From Lunularia cruciata (lineage: Eukaryota; Streptophyta; Marchantiopsida; Lunulariales; Lunulariaceae): a DNA stretch of 64,000 nucleotides. Below are positions 46,513 to 58,450 of the stretch, piece after piece. The notes beneath the pieces were generated by a model. That model did no database searches and was not told where the DNA came from. It worked only from the letters and a program-made list of their open reading frames with translations. The stretch is from NCBI GenBank assembly GCA_948567375.1, contig OX419759.1, positions 55,405,493 to 55,469,492 on the forward strand, given 5' to 3'. The translations under genes and the position numbers were made by a program. The stretch's first letter is position 1, and every line of letters begins with the position of its first letter.

Positions 46513-48180
46513 TTTAGCCGTTGAGTTCCTAGCTATGGAGGATAGAGGCCAATGAGCATCACATAGAGTCTCCTAGCTAGAGTGGGTGTGGTTTGATTGT
46601 AATCAATGCATAATTATTGGCAAAGTGATTGAGTGAATGATCAAGTGCTAATTTGTTTGACTGTGATTTGAATTGAAGAAGAACTAATTACCTTAAAGAA
46701 GTGAGAGTCAAGGGAAATCGGGTATAGAAACTAAGGGTGTTGGTGGTATCTCTAAGCTTGGTTGATTATTGATACCTTGATTTTGGTTTAGATTTCTTTG
46801 AGAGTGATCATATATAGAATCTCTATGTGAATTGATGTAGATTTGGCAGTGGAGCAAACGGTGTGCAAAAGTGCTAGCCAAATTTTGATGAGAATAGAGT
46901 CAGTTTTAGACAATAATGTTCAATTTGAGCCCAAGAGATAAAATTGAAGGTAGAGTTGGGAACTCATCTTCTTGAATATGAGATTTCCATCTTTCTGATT
47001 TGGCCCGAGTGGAGATTTTAGTGGTAGATTTGGCAAAGGTTTTCTTGATTTAGCATAGGGTTGTGTGCTATGAGAGGCTACAAAGGCCCAATTTGTTGGC
47101 GTGAAGGTCACTAATTTAGATGAGTTTTGGTGGTCATTATTTGGCAAAATCTGCCCACCCTTCTAGATTATGTGGAATAGGGTTTGAACCCTAGATCTCC
47201 AATTCCTAGACTTGTGCTTTAGCCAACTAGTACACCTTCATTTGTTGTCCTAATGATTATTTCATTGATCTATACACATGTAACTTTGGCTATAAGAGAT
47301 AGTTTGATCCCATTCATGGTGATCTAGGTAGCTTATGAAATTAATAGAATTAATAGACACTCTTTTTATATCCAATGCCAAATGGTAATAGAGTAAATTT
47401 GGTGTTGATTTATAAGATGGAGGGTTTCATTTAGACTTCTTGTGATTGGATCTCTTCCATTCTCCACTTCCAATTTGTGTACCATGTTTGCGTGAGATGC
47501 CTTGACTTTAGAACATTGGCTCTATTATACTCTTGGTAGTGAGGTTGGCATGATGACCAATCAGATTATTTATGTTTCTCTTTGGTGATGTAGGAAGTGA
47601 TGACGTGCAGACCATGAGAGTGCATGTTGTGATGGTAGTTTAGAGGTCACTCTTTCTCCTAGTATAATTTTCTTAATTAGAACTGCATTAGCAAATGGTG
47701 TTCAATTGGTTTTGGCACTTGGTGGTGGCACTTGTTTGTGATTCTTGGTGGGGTACTTGTGGTGATTATGATTACGGTTTGAGTTACTTTGTTGAGATGG
47801 AGTTCTTTGGGATTCTCAAGGAGATATCACAACAATACATAGTGGGATTACCCAAAGTGGCACTTAGTATCAACCTATATCTCATGTCTTAGTGAGGGAG
47901 GAGATTGACTTTGAGTTGGAGTTTGTACAAGGATTGATTCAATTGAGAGTGCACTTGGTGTGTCCGCATTGTTGTTGTGGGACATGGATGAGATTTATGC
48001 GGCCTCCAAAATAACCATTTGCTACTCTAGTATAGTGGGTACCATTGAGTTGGATGACTTCATCCTGGAGTTTGATAGTTGATGCGATCTACAATAGAAA
48101 ACTCAACTTTGTTTGTATCTTTCATGGCTTGGAAGAGGTTGTTTCAACACTTGGAAGGTCTAACAATGGATGACTATCAT
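46513..48180. other. Unassigned, contains a tRNA-like promoter
   Basis: Mostly non-coding. A SINE-like head is listed separately at 47,170-47,236. A plus-strand frame at 47,695-47,892 (MVFNWFWHLVVALVC..) is not recognisable and may belong to the retroelement relic that follows. Confidence 0.3.
47170..47236 (-). repeat. tRNA-related SINE head or tRNA pseudogene
   Basis: On the minus strand TAGTTGGCTAAAG (A-box-like, 47,229-47,217) is followed about 27 bases later by GGTTCAAACCC (B box, 47,190-47,180), embedded in a T-arm-like AGGGTTCAAACCCT. The acceptor arms do not pair well, so it is not a functional tRNA; a SINE promoter is the likelier reading. Confidence 0.5.
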
Positions 48181-50700
48181 GAGTTCAAGAGAGCTCACTT
48201 GGAGGAGATCAAGCTATGGAGACAATATTGATCTCCAAATTACATCTCCGTCACTTCAAGCTTTGTTGCTAGGAGTAAATTAGCAATTACCCTTGAGTTT
48301 TAGCTCTAGTAGTATTAGTGTATTTAATGGAGGTGCACTAGTTGGAGATGGTGCTTCTACGAGTGGAGTTACAATTACAAGAGGTGGTGTAGTACTAGGG
48401 TTTAACCCCATGGTGGAGTTCTTCCAATGCTTGAGGCAGAACTACCAAGGAGTGCAAACTAACAAGTTGAGGAGCTTGCAAGAGTTTCAACAAAAGGTTG
48501 GAGAGAGCCTACATGAGGCATACATACTCATGAGATGTTTGATCAATTTACTTAGGGAGTTATTGAGGCCCAAGTAGTCTAGGTTTGGTATGTGATTTTG
48601 GAGATGGAATTATAATGTAGACTAAGTGATGCTACATTCTTATATGCTACTTCACCTACTTTGGTAGTGATCTTTGGTTTGGCTGGGCGCATTGAGCTCA
48701 ACATGGTAGAGGAGAGTGGGGATATCTCGAGTTGGTAGAGAGACATCATTCACAATTGTTACTTCTTCTAAAGTGCAGCAGAGTGCACCACACCATGTTG
48801 ACTTTTGAAGCCAAAGTAGACAGCCCAAGTCCTATGGAGTGAGTAGAAGACCTAATGTAGCTAGACCTTTACCTTCATTTTCAAGTTAACAATAGCTAAT
48901 GAATGAGTGGTGGTATTGCATGTTGGACTTGTGGTGGATCTCATCACAAGAGAGAGTGCACTTAGGGCATCAGACATGATACCCTAGTGCATCATAGTCA
49001 ACATAGAGACAATGTGACCATTGCCATAGATTTGGTCACATTAGTGACCAATGCTTTGATCTTCACTCGGAGTTACATAATGGTAGGGCTGCTATGGTAG
49101 ATGGTAGAGGAGCTCCAAGTCATGGAGGACAAGGTGGTGGTAGAGGATCTACACTTGGTAGGCATGTAATACTTGGCCTTCTTCTAATACAGCCATGGCT
49201 ACTTAGGTTGAGTAGTTGGAGTATGGTAAGAGATGGGCCACCAACCTCAACTACCCAATAAAACCAAGTCTTTTAGACTTTCAAGGCATGGCTTATACCT
49301 TAGTCATGGTAATGAGTAGTCTATGTACATTTCTTTTTCTAGGAGGTTGGCTGCCCATCCTAGATATTCCTATTTTCCACGCTATCTCATGCATAGAAGC
49401 AAGAAGTTACACCGGAGATGACCATAAGCCGTCTTTGGTCCCTGTTCTCTTGTATTAGCATCATACTTTCTAAAGAGAACCACTTTGGTTACCACATTGG
49501 CCTGAAGAATTAAATATGCTAGCCATTTAACGGCTACCAAGAAGAGAAGCTATGCGTATCCCGAGTTTGAAGGCCAAGGTACAGCCCAACTATGAAGTCC
49601 ATCAGTAGAGGTTGGCTAGCATGGCCATAGCTCAAAGGAGATCAGATTTGGATGTTGAGGCTTCCACCTCTTATGTTGGTGATAGAGACATCTTGGACTT
49701 TATGTGTGGAGTAGCATAGGTAGATGCATGTGCTGTAGTGACTAGGAGTGCAATACATGCTCTAGATCCTAGAGGAGCATCAACAAAGTTGAATCCATGT
49801 AGAGGAGGCTGGTAGATAGGAAAAACTTCCACTTGAAGGGACTACAAACAACATCTATGACTCCTAGATGTCCTAGTGCATGTGTGGTAGGTAGTGATAG
49901 GTTGCATGATAGACTACCTACTAGTCAATAACCTACTACTACACCAATTGAGTCTAGCTCAATGTTGGGGACAACTCAATTGATTATGTGTTTCCCTTTA
50001 TTTTCAGCTAGTGATATGTGTACATTAGGAATTGACCCAACTCCAGAGTTCCAATTGGCTGCCACTCTTTGTGAGAGTAGGGATGATGTGGTTCCTACTT
50101 CTAGAGAAGAGGTAATTGATAGTGGAGATGATTTGGTTGAGGAGCATGGGATCTGCTCAACGACCAATGGTTTATGGTAGGCAATAGTAGCTAGATTGGA
50201 GGAGTTACTAGCCAGATCTACCTTTGAGTGAGCGTGATTCACATCTGGAGTTGTCTTATTGGGTGGATAACCACAGGGAGAATTTCCATTTGGTGGGACC
50301 TTCAAGAAAGCTTGATACACCATAGAGGGTTATTAGACTTTGGTGCACAACCCCTTATGTCAAGGAAGGCTGCAATTGTTGGTCTGGAGCTACAAAAAAC
50401 CAATGTAGAGAGGTGTCCATTTCAGATCTAGACATCTCAAGGAGGTGGTTCTACATAGTACATCATATGTGGAGAGCTCATTGTCTTGATCCAACTTGGT
50501 CATTGGATTGATAGCTTTGTGGTGAGAGCTCAAGCCATTATGACAATAACAAAGTTATATCATGTGTTAGTAGGTGGAATAATGTTATACTCCATGGGTT
50601 TCAATATTGACTACTAGGGGGAGATAACTTCTTATAGACCAAGTTGGTAGTTAGATGAGGGATGGGTATGTTTCTTGTTGGTCCAATTTAGTACTGGTTG
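48180..50700 (+). pseudogene. Old LTR-retroelement relic, gag to protease
   Basis: A decayed gag region around 48,290-48,900 (EFQQKVGESLHEAYILMR) leads to a clear CCHC zinc knuckle CWTCGGSHHKREC at about 48,925-48,963. A poorly readable stretch follows, then a retropepsin-like segment at about 50,330-50,660: LLDFGAQPLMSRKAAIVGL.. and later LYHVLVGG..LYSMGFNIDY. The catalytic Ser of Asp-Ser-Gly is Phe. I see no reverse transcriptase, so it is truncated or was non-autonomous. Its sequence differs from the chromovirus at 52 kb. No LTRs were identified for it. Confidence 0.55.
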
Positions 50701-50984
50701 TCTTGGCTTACTACATTTAGGGACTATGGCATCAATTTCAATTTTCAATAGTTTTGTTACTTGGCCTGGTGATATATTGGAGAGGACACCCATTTAGAGA
50801 ATACTCTAGTACCAAAGGAAATCACTTAGATTTGGAGCACAAGTTGGATCATTCCATCCACCTTGGAAGTTTCATTGGGAATTGTGGCACTTTAGAGTTC
50901 ATATATGATTTATGTGTGAATTATTTTTTTATAGTGTATGATGTTGATAGCAATGTATATTATGTAACAATGTATATATACATG

Positions 50985-51680
50985 ACAACCTATGCAAGGT
51001 AAAATTAGTCACTCCACTATTCATAGATAACCTAAGTGTTCATCTATGCAAGGCAAAACTAGGTGCTCATTTAGGCATAATAAACCTAAGCACCAATCTA
51101 TACATGAAAAAACTAAGAAATCAACTCTACAAAGAAAATCTAGTTGCCAAAGTATGCATGGAAAACCTAGTCATAAACTTATGCATAACAACCATGTGTG
51201 CCTACTTATGTGTGGAAAACCTAAGCATTAAACCATGTAAACCTAAGCAACCAAGTATATATGACTAACCAAGACACCCACATATTCATGGAAGACTTAA
51301 GCATCTACTTATGCAAAGAAAATTTAGGCATCACTTGGGCCAAACTAAGCACTAATCTATGTAATGCAAATTAGGTGCTTATTATAAATGACAAAACTAT
51401 GCCCCACAAATACATCAGAAACCTAGGCATTCAATTATACATGGTAAACCTAAGTGACCAAATATGCATGGCAAAACTAGGTGTCTACCTATGCATAGCA
51501 AACATAAACACCTACCTATACATTGCAAACCTATGTGCCTTTTTTATGTATGGAAAATATAAGCACCTTCTTATGCAAGCCTAGCCAATAAACTATTTAA
51601 AGCAAACATAAGCACCCATCTATGCATAGTAAACTTAGACACATACACTATGCTAAGGCAAACTTAGGTACCTTTTCAAA
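50985..51680. repeat. Satellite-like array, block B (about 27-28 bp period)
   Basis: About 25 degenerate units; clear consecutive ones are ACCTAGGCATTCAATTATAC.., ACCTAAGTGACCAAATATGC.. and ACTAGGTGTCTACCTATGC... Frames across it are artefacts. Confidence 0.85.
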
Positions 51681-51683
51681 TAC

Positions 51684-51991
51684 CAATAGCTAGACATATG
51701 ATCTAGAGGTGAAATTTGGTTTGGTAACATTTGGAAAGATATTATACATGACAAGATAAATAGATCTGATAGGGGTATCATCAAAAGTGTACTTCTACTA
51801 ATAGGACAAAAACTAAAATAGACTTGAAAATCTTAGAACCAATAGCTAGGCATATGATCTAGAGGTGAAATTTGGTTTGATAATATCTAGAAGTATGCTA
51901 CACATGATGGACTAAACAGATCAGAAAGAGATATCACCAAAATGGTACTTCTACTAATAGAGCAGAAATTAAAATATGCCTAAAATCTTTA
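51684..51991. repeat. Tandem duplication, 156-bp unit
   Basis: Copies start at 51,684 and 51,840 with CAATAGCTAGRCATATGATC, share GAGGTGAAATTTGGTTTG and GTACTTCTACTAATAG, and differ at scattered positions. Confidence 0.85.
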
Positions 51992-52054
51992 AAGGTAATT
52001 TCAAGGGCCTAAAAGGATGAATTAGGCCTCAAAAATATACATATTCTCCCTCTA

Positions 52055-52408
52055 TGTAACAACATGGAGTTTAGCAACGAAGTCAGTCGGGCTCACGAAG
52101 TAGCACATAAGACAAATTAGCCTAGAATATTTCGGAAGTATTTAGGAAGCTTCTCGGTTAGCTTAGCTTGCACCTTAAGCAAGTAGCTTCTAGAAGGAAG
52201 CTTCTTGAGAAGCTTCCTAGTTAACTTGGCTTGCACTCTAAGAAAGCGGCTTGAGGAAGCTTCTTGAGAAGCTTCTCAAGGGCCTTGTATGCTACCTATA
52301 AATACCAAAGCCAAAGCTCATGCTAGGCATTTGGAGTTTTCTCTCATTCAAGTGTCCCAATGTGAGTTTCCATTCTCCTATTTCTCTCCTCGGATTCTGT
52401 CTTTTACA
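52055..52408 (+). repeat. 5' LTR of the chromovirus
   Basis: TGTAACAACATGG..GTCTTTTACA, 354 bp. A TATA box TATAAATA is at 52,297-52,304. The middle is made of tandem units with AAGCTTC palindromes and TTAGCTTGCAC. Confidence 0.92.
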
Positions 52409-52409
52409 T

Positions 52410-52421
52410 TGGTATCAGAGC
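52410..52421 (+). other. Primer-binding site (initiator Met tRNA)
   Basis: TGGTATCAGAGC, a perfect copy of the standard plant retrotransposon primer site, one base after the LTR. Confidence 0.9.
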
Positions 52422-52679
52422 AGGAATGGGATGGATGGAATTTATGGACCACCAAATCCACTTCCACCGAACCATTGGGATTTTTGCATCCAAATACTAC
52501 CCAAGCATCATTTCACACAGTTCATCACTTCGCACTTTGGACAAGATTTTATGCATATGATCACCATATCTGAGGAACCCTTGGTGCTTCCGGTTGTAAC
52601 TTATGGAGAACGGTGGACGTGTTGTTTCTATGTGTTAATAAATTAGATAGATTGGGAGTGGTGTGATAGAGGAGCAACC

Positions 52680-53590
52680 ATGGCGGCAATACCTGATGTT
52701 ATCCTTGCTATGCAACAACAAATCAAGCACCTTACTCGATTGTTGGATGAACGAGATATTCGACGACAAGAGCAGGTGGAGAGAGTACCAATTCAAGGAG
52801 GAGAAGATCGGATCAAGTTCCCTAAACCTAAGGTATTTGAAGGCAAGAATCTCCCGGGTGCAATGGAGAATTTTGTGTTTGATTGTGAACGTTATTTTGA
52901 AGCTACCAATCTACAAGATGAGCAAAAACAGATTCTCTTGGCTTCTAGCCAATTGGATGGAGTAGCAAAGCTATGGTGGAGATTCCGAGTGGAGCAAGCA
53001 GAATGACAAATGGTTATACCGATCTTGACATGGGCAGAATTCAAGAGCGCAATAATCAGTTGGTTCCAAGCTATAAATGCCACACGAGCTGCACGGGATA
53101 AGTTGGCAGAATTGAAACAGATTGGCTGTGTAAGAAGTTACATCACGCAGTTCCAAAACACCATCATGCAAATTCCAGATATTTTGGAAGGTGAACCTCT
53201 TGATTGATTCATGAGGGGCTTGAAAGCAAGAACCAAATTAAAGGTAACCATGCGAGAGCCACAACACTTGGAGGAGGCCATGCGGTTGGCCAAACATTTT
53301 GATTTCTTGGTGGCAACAACTTGGTCTCAACCTCGACCCCCACAAAGCCTAGCAATACACTACACACAAGTGGAGGAGCCAGCACCAATGGAGATTGATG
53401 CTATTCAACGAAGACCACTAGGCATGGCAGACAGGGAGAAATTGTGACAAAATGGTGGTTGTTTTTATTGTCGCCAGTTGGGGCATTGCATTGTTGAATG
53501 TCCACTCAAGAATGGAAGACCTCGACAAGTTGCCCAAGTGGAGGTTGTGGAGCGGAATGATCAGGGAAACGAGGAATCCCAGTAGGAGAT
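52680..53590 (+). pseudogene. Chromovirus gag
   Basis: Starts MAAIPDVILAMQQQIKHL and includes the gag core (PKPKVFEGKN..LPGAMENFVFDC, LWWRFR, SYITQFQNTIMQ) and a CCHC knuckle CFYCRQLGHCIVEC near 53,460-53,500. Stops at 53,004, 53,205 and 53,445 all lie in one frame and each sits where a Trp codon would be expected; at 53,205 the older relic at 4.0 kb still has Trp. The frame is lost near 53,590, before protease. Gag forms the cytoplasmic particle around the RNA. Confidence 0.85.
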
Positions 53591-53599
53591 TTCGAGCCG

Positions 53600-56500
53600 C
53601 CTATTGGGAGTTTGATTAGTTCCAATAGGATTGAAGGCTCGACCTATGCAAGTCTACTTCACTTGCAAGGTATGATATCTAATCAAGGTTATAGGATTTT
53701 GGTTGATTCTAGAAGTTCAGAGAATTGCATGTCTATGCAAGTAGCAAAGAAATTGAGTATTCCTATCAAGCCAGTGATTGGAAGTAGTTTGATGATGGCG
53801 GATGGTAGAAAAGGTTCTGCATTCCGCACCTTGCATCTTGTTACCTTCAAGATTGGGAAGGAGTATTTGGAGTGTATGAGGTTTGTAGTGGCAACTCTAC
53901 ACTATGATATCATTCTGGGTCTACCTTGGCTTGAACGTCATAAGGTTCAATTCAATTGGACCCAACGTCAAATTCAAGTACAACACCAAGGTAGGAATTT
54001 CCGATTAGGTTGTCTGGCACCTCTGAGAAAGACACCTAAGAATAGTCAGTCCCAAGATGGGAAGTTTGTTGAGAAGGTAGCCATAGAGCAAATCTGGAAG
54101 GGAGATGAGTCCCAAGATGGGAAGTTTGCCAGGAAGGCAACCATAGAGCAAGCTTTGGAGGAAGATAAGTTTGTATTCGCGGTGTGGATCAAGCCGATTG
54201 CACAAGAACAATCTGAGGACGGCCAAGTGCCGCATCAAGCAACGATTGATCGGATAGTTCAAGAGTTTGCAGATGTGTTTCCGGATGATCTGCCAAAGGG
54301 ATTACCCTCTAATCGAGGTATGCCCTTCAAGATCAAGTTATTGCTAGGGAGTACTCCAGTGAGTAGACCAATCTATCGGCTCTCACCAAAGGAGTTGGAA
54401 GAGTTGTGAACAACACTTACCGAGTTGTTGGAGAAGGATTTCATACGACATAGTACCTCTCCGTGGGGAGCACCGGTACTATTTGTTCCAAAGAAGGATA
54501 GAGGACTTCGTTTCTGTATTGATTATCATGGGCTCAATAAGCAAACCGTGAAGAATGCATATTCGTTGCCTCGGATCAATGACCTGCTTGATGACCTGCT
54601 TGATCAATTAAGTGGAGCACGCTACTTTTCCAAGCTAGATCTTCATAGCGGCTATTGGCAAATTCCTATTGAAGGAGAGGACGTGCAAAAGACTGCCTTT
54701 TGCACAAGGTATGGACATTTTGAGTGGAGAGTTCTACCTTTCGGACTCACTAATGCTCCAGCAGTCTTCATGGATCAGATGCATCGGGTGTTGGAGGGAT
54801 TATTGGATCAGTCAGTGGTAGTGTTCTTAGATGATATCTTAATCTATAGTAGGACAAATGGAGAACACATGAATCATGTGTGAGAAGTCCTAAGACGACT
54901 ACGACAATAGAAATTTTACTGCAAGAAGTCAAAGTGTGCTTTTTGGTAGAAGGAGGTTACCTTCTTGGGTCATAAGATCTCATCAGAGGAGATCAAGATG
55001 GAAGAAGAGAAGATCAAGGCCATTATTGATTGGCCTACACCGAAGGATGCTACCGAAGTACAAGCATTCAATGGATTGGCCAGTTTTTACCGACAGTTCA
55101 TCCACTATTATGCTCACGTGGCTGCACCATTGACTGACCTCTTGGGAAAGAACTTGAGCTTCCAATGGACCACCAAGCATGAAGAAGCATTCCAGAAGTT
55201 AAAGCATATGGTGTCCTCAAGACCCATTCTTCAACCATATGATCCTCAACTACCTTGTGTGGTTGATTTTGATGCTTCTAACTTTGCAATTGGAGTTGTG
55301 TTGCAACAAGAATTTCCAGATGGACTACATCCTATTGCCTTTGTGTCTCGCCGACTAAATACAACTGAAAGAAATTACTTTGCTCGAGATTGGGAACAAC
55401 TTACAATGGTATATGCCACCAAGATACGGAGGCATTATCTCTTGGGAAAACAAGTGATCATGCAAACTGATCACAAGCCATTGTTGCAGACCTTACACCT
55501 AGAGCACATGAATAGTCAACATCATCGATGGGAAGAACAACTCCAATTGTTCGACATCAAACTTGAGTACAAACCAGGTGGGTTCCATGTCATCCCTGAT
55601 GCTCTATCACAACGACCTGATTTGAAGTCTCTTCCTCTCATCGCGGCAGCAATTACAATGGTGTCAATTGATCCCAAGATCCATAACGAGTTTCGGTTAG
55701 CTCTACAGCAAGATCCCTTCTTCCAAATGGTACATGGTTTGCTAACCACAGGTGACAAGGAGTACAACACCTTCTCCTTCAAGGAAGGCCTTCTATTCCA
55801 TGCAGACCGGATTTATGTTCCAGCCAAAGGTGACCTTCAACTTGTGCGCCTTCAAGAAGCCCATGATTTACCCTTCGCTGGTCACATGGGCATGGACAAG
55901 ACCTTAAGTACCCTCCAACGTCAATGGTGGTGGCCCAACATGACACGGGATGTTCAAGAATTTGTCCGATCGTGTGAGAGCTGCCAACGTAACAAGGCTA
56001 GCAACCAAAAGCCGGGTGGACTCCTTCAACCGCTTGCCGTTCCATCAGCTCGTTGGGAGCATGTGAGCTTGGATCTCATCACATCCTTGCCAAAGACAAA
56101 ACAAGGACACACCACCATCGTGGTGTTTGTGGATAAGCTTAGTAAGCAAATCCACTTGGCACCAACCTGTGATACCGTGGATGCTCCAACCTTAGCACAA
56201 ATCTACTTTGACAATGTCTTCAAGCATCATGGAATGCCACGTGTACTCATCTCCGACCGTGATCCTCGCTTTATCGGGAAGTTTTGGCAAGCACTCTTTC
56301 AGATACTCGGCACCAAGCTTGCTTTGTCCACGGCCTATCATCCTCAAACTAATGGACAAACCGAATGTGAAAATTGTACATTGGAGGATATGTTGTGTGC
56401 CTTTGTCAATGTCCACCATACCAATTGGGATGAATGTCTTGCCGCTGCCGAATTTGCCTACAATAATTCCAAACAGGCAAGCACCGGATTCTCTCCTTTC

Positions 56501-57101
56501 TTTCTCAATTTTGGCCAAGATCCGCTTGTTCCAGATTCTCTTCTTGCTCCCCCTCCATCTCAGGTTCCTCATACTTCCACATTCTTGACCACTATATCCC
56601 AATCTCTCCAACAAGCCAAATCTACCTCCTTGTTGCTCAGAATCGCCAAAAACAATATGCGGACCACCATCGTCGAGATCTCACCTTTGAAGTCGGTGAT
56701 AAAGTCTTGCTATCCTCTAGTAACCTTCCTCTCCCACTTGATACCCAAGTTTGTAAACTTGCCCCTAATTGGATATGACCCTTTGATATCACCCAAATTG
56801 TCTTCATGTTGCTTATCGTCTTGCCTTGTCACAGCGTATCCATCTTGTCTTTCATGTTTCCAAGTTGAAACCCTTTGTTCCTAACCCCTCTTCCTTTTCC
56901 TCTCGAGTCCAACCTCCCCTTCTTCCTATCCCTATCAATGATCATGAGGAGTACGAAGTTGATCGTATCCTTGCGCGCCACCACATTCAACGAGGCTGTC
57001 GCCAACATACGGAGTACAAGGTCCTTTGGAAAGGGTATCCCCTTCATGATGCCACTTGGGAACCTCTTTCTCACCTCCAAAATGTACAGACGGCCATCTA
57101 G
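53600..57101 (+). pseudogene. Chromovirus pol (protease, RT, RNase H, integrase, chromodomain)
   Basis: Protease at 53,612-54,000 (ILVDSRSSENCMS; Gly of the active site is Arg). RT at about 54,330-54,960 with [12 protein letters not shown] and the catalytic FLDDILIYS. RNase H at about 55,160-55,620 (VVDFDASNFAIG, TDHKPL, PDALSQRP). Integrase at about 55,840-56,560 with the HHCC zinc finger (HMGMDKT.., CESCQRNK), the DDE residues in LDLITSLP, SDRDPRF and QTECEN. GPY/F-like module near 56,760. Chromodomain at 56,940-57,101 (EYEVDRILA..YKVLWKGY..ATWEP), which binds histone marks and directs integration. Stops occur at 54,407, 54,881, 54,908 and 54,947, a frameshift near 56,620 and a stop near 56,776. 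Confidence 0.9.
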
Positions 57102-57140
57102 GAATTCGAAGCTTCACTGGCAACGAGGACGTCACCAACT

Positions 57141-57155
57141 AGCAGCGGGGGAATA
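57141..57155 (+). other. Polypurine tract region
   Basis: AGCAGCGGGGGAATA immediately precedes the 3' LTR; it is the plus-strand primer site. Confidence 0.75.
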
Positions 57156-57581
57156 TGTAACAATATGGAGTTTAGCAACAAAGTCAGTCGGGCTCATGAA
57201 GTAGCACATAAGACAAATTAGCCTAGAATATTCCGGAAGTATCTAGGAAGCTTCTTGGGAAGCTTCCCGGTTAGCTTAGCTTGCACCTTAAGTAAGTAGC
57301 TTCTAGAAGGAAGCTTCTAGAAGCTTCCAACTAGCTTAGCTTGCACACCAAGTAGGCGGCTTCTAGAAGGAAGCTTCTTGAGAAGCTTCCTAGTTAACTT
57401 GGCTTGCACTCTAAGAAAGCGGCTTGAGGAAGCTTCTTGAGAAGCTTCTCAAGGGCCTTGTATGCTACCTATAAATACCAAAGCCAAAGCTCATGCTAGG
57501 CATTTAGAGTTTTCCCTCATTCAAGTGTCCCAATGTGAGTTTCCATTCTCCTATTTCTCTCCTCGGATTCGGTCTTTTACA
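57156..57581 (+). repeat. 3' LTR of the chromovirus
   Basis: TGTAACAATATGG..GTCTTTTACA, 426 bp. It has one more internal unit (AACTAGCTTAGCTTGCACAC..) than the 5' LTR. TATAAATA at 57,470-57,477. Confidence 0.92.
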
Positions 57582-57949
57582 CTCCAGCAAAGGAAAGGTT
57601 AGCTTTCCTCCCCTCTATTTGTCTCATCAAGAGCTTTGCAATGATACCTCACCCATGCAATTTTGAGATTATTGCAAGAAGATTCCCTAAAGATTCCCTC
57701 CAATCAGCACTAGTTTGACTAGCCAGATAGGACCAGATCCGAAATGTCATCCATGCATGCATCTAATCTGAGGGTGGATCAATGACACATTATCAATCCA
57801 TGTATCTGATCTGATCCAAGGGTTATACTTCCATTGGTGTCTTTGCTTTGCTATATAATAAAGCCAAGGTGCTCCTTTGGGGCATCAGAGTTTGAGTGTG
57901 AAACTTGTGTTTTTGCTTCTGTGTTTCTCTGTTATCCTCGGAACATTAC
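57582..57949. repeat. Possible LTR fragment of another element
   Basis: A stretch with a TATA-like CTATATAATAAAGCC (about 57,851) followed by a leader-like T-rich segment and ending TCGGAACATTACA just before satellite block C. It looks like the 3' part of an LTR of a different family, but no partner is in the window. Confidence 0.4.
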
Positions 57950-58450
57950 ACCTTCTTATAATAAGGTAAATTTGGCACCCACCTATGAAAGGCAAACCTA
58001 GATGCAAGGCCAAGCTAACATCCATTTGTGTGTGGTAAACCTATGCACTACCCCTACATGGTAATCTTAGGTACTTACCTATACAAGGTAAACTTAGGCC
58101 CCAACTTTAAAAGATAAACTTAGGTGCATATCTACACATGGCAATTCTAAGCACCTACCTATACATGTCAAACCTACGCAATCTACTATAAAAAGCAACC
58201 CTATTTCCATAAGCATGCATGGAAAACCTAAATTTCTACCTATGCATGTTAAACCTAAGTACATTCCTATGCATGGAAACCTAAGTACCCACTTGTGTAT
58301 GGAAAAATTATGAGCCTATTTATGTATATTAAACCTAATTAGCTTCTTTTTTTGGCAAACTGAGTTGCACATCTATGTGTGACAAACCTGAGTACCTATT
58401 TATGCAAAGAAAACTTAAATACACACGTATGGAAGTCAAATCTAGGTGGT
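57950..58450. repeat. Satellite-like array, block C (about 27-bp period)
   Basis: Units such as AAACCTAAGTACATTCCTAT and GCAATTCTAAGCACCTACC. It starts with CACCTTCTTATAATAAGG, very close to CACCTTCTTATAAAAGG near the start of block A (45,491). Confidence 0.8.

Larger units (their letters stand above)
52055..57581 (+). mobile_element. Ty3/gypsy chromovirus, near-complete, inactivated
   Basis: A 5.5-kb element with LTRs 52,055-52,408 and 57,156-57,581, primer-binding site, gag, pol and a C-terminal chromodomain. The flanks CTCTA and CTCCA look like a 5-bp target-site duplication with one change. LTRs differ by roughly nine substitutions plus one internal repeat unit, so insertion is fairly recent compared with the other elements here. 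Coding capacity is destroyed by at least seven stops and two frameshifts. Confidence 0.92.

Noticed and set aside
47170-47236. Functional tRNA gene
   Set aside because: A and B boxes are present but the acceptor and anticodon stems do not pair convincingly.
56192-56614. Minus-strand 140-codon frame across the chromovirus integrase
   Set aside because: Exact antisense of recognised integrase sequence; it contains a chance GKSGKT-like look but no NTPase context.
45475-58450. CRISPR-like array
   Set aside because: Units are degenerate and contiguous, without constant repeats separated by unique spacers; the DNA is plant nuclear.
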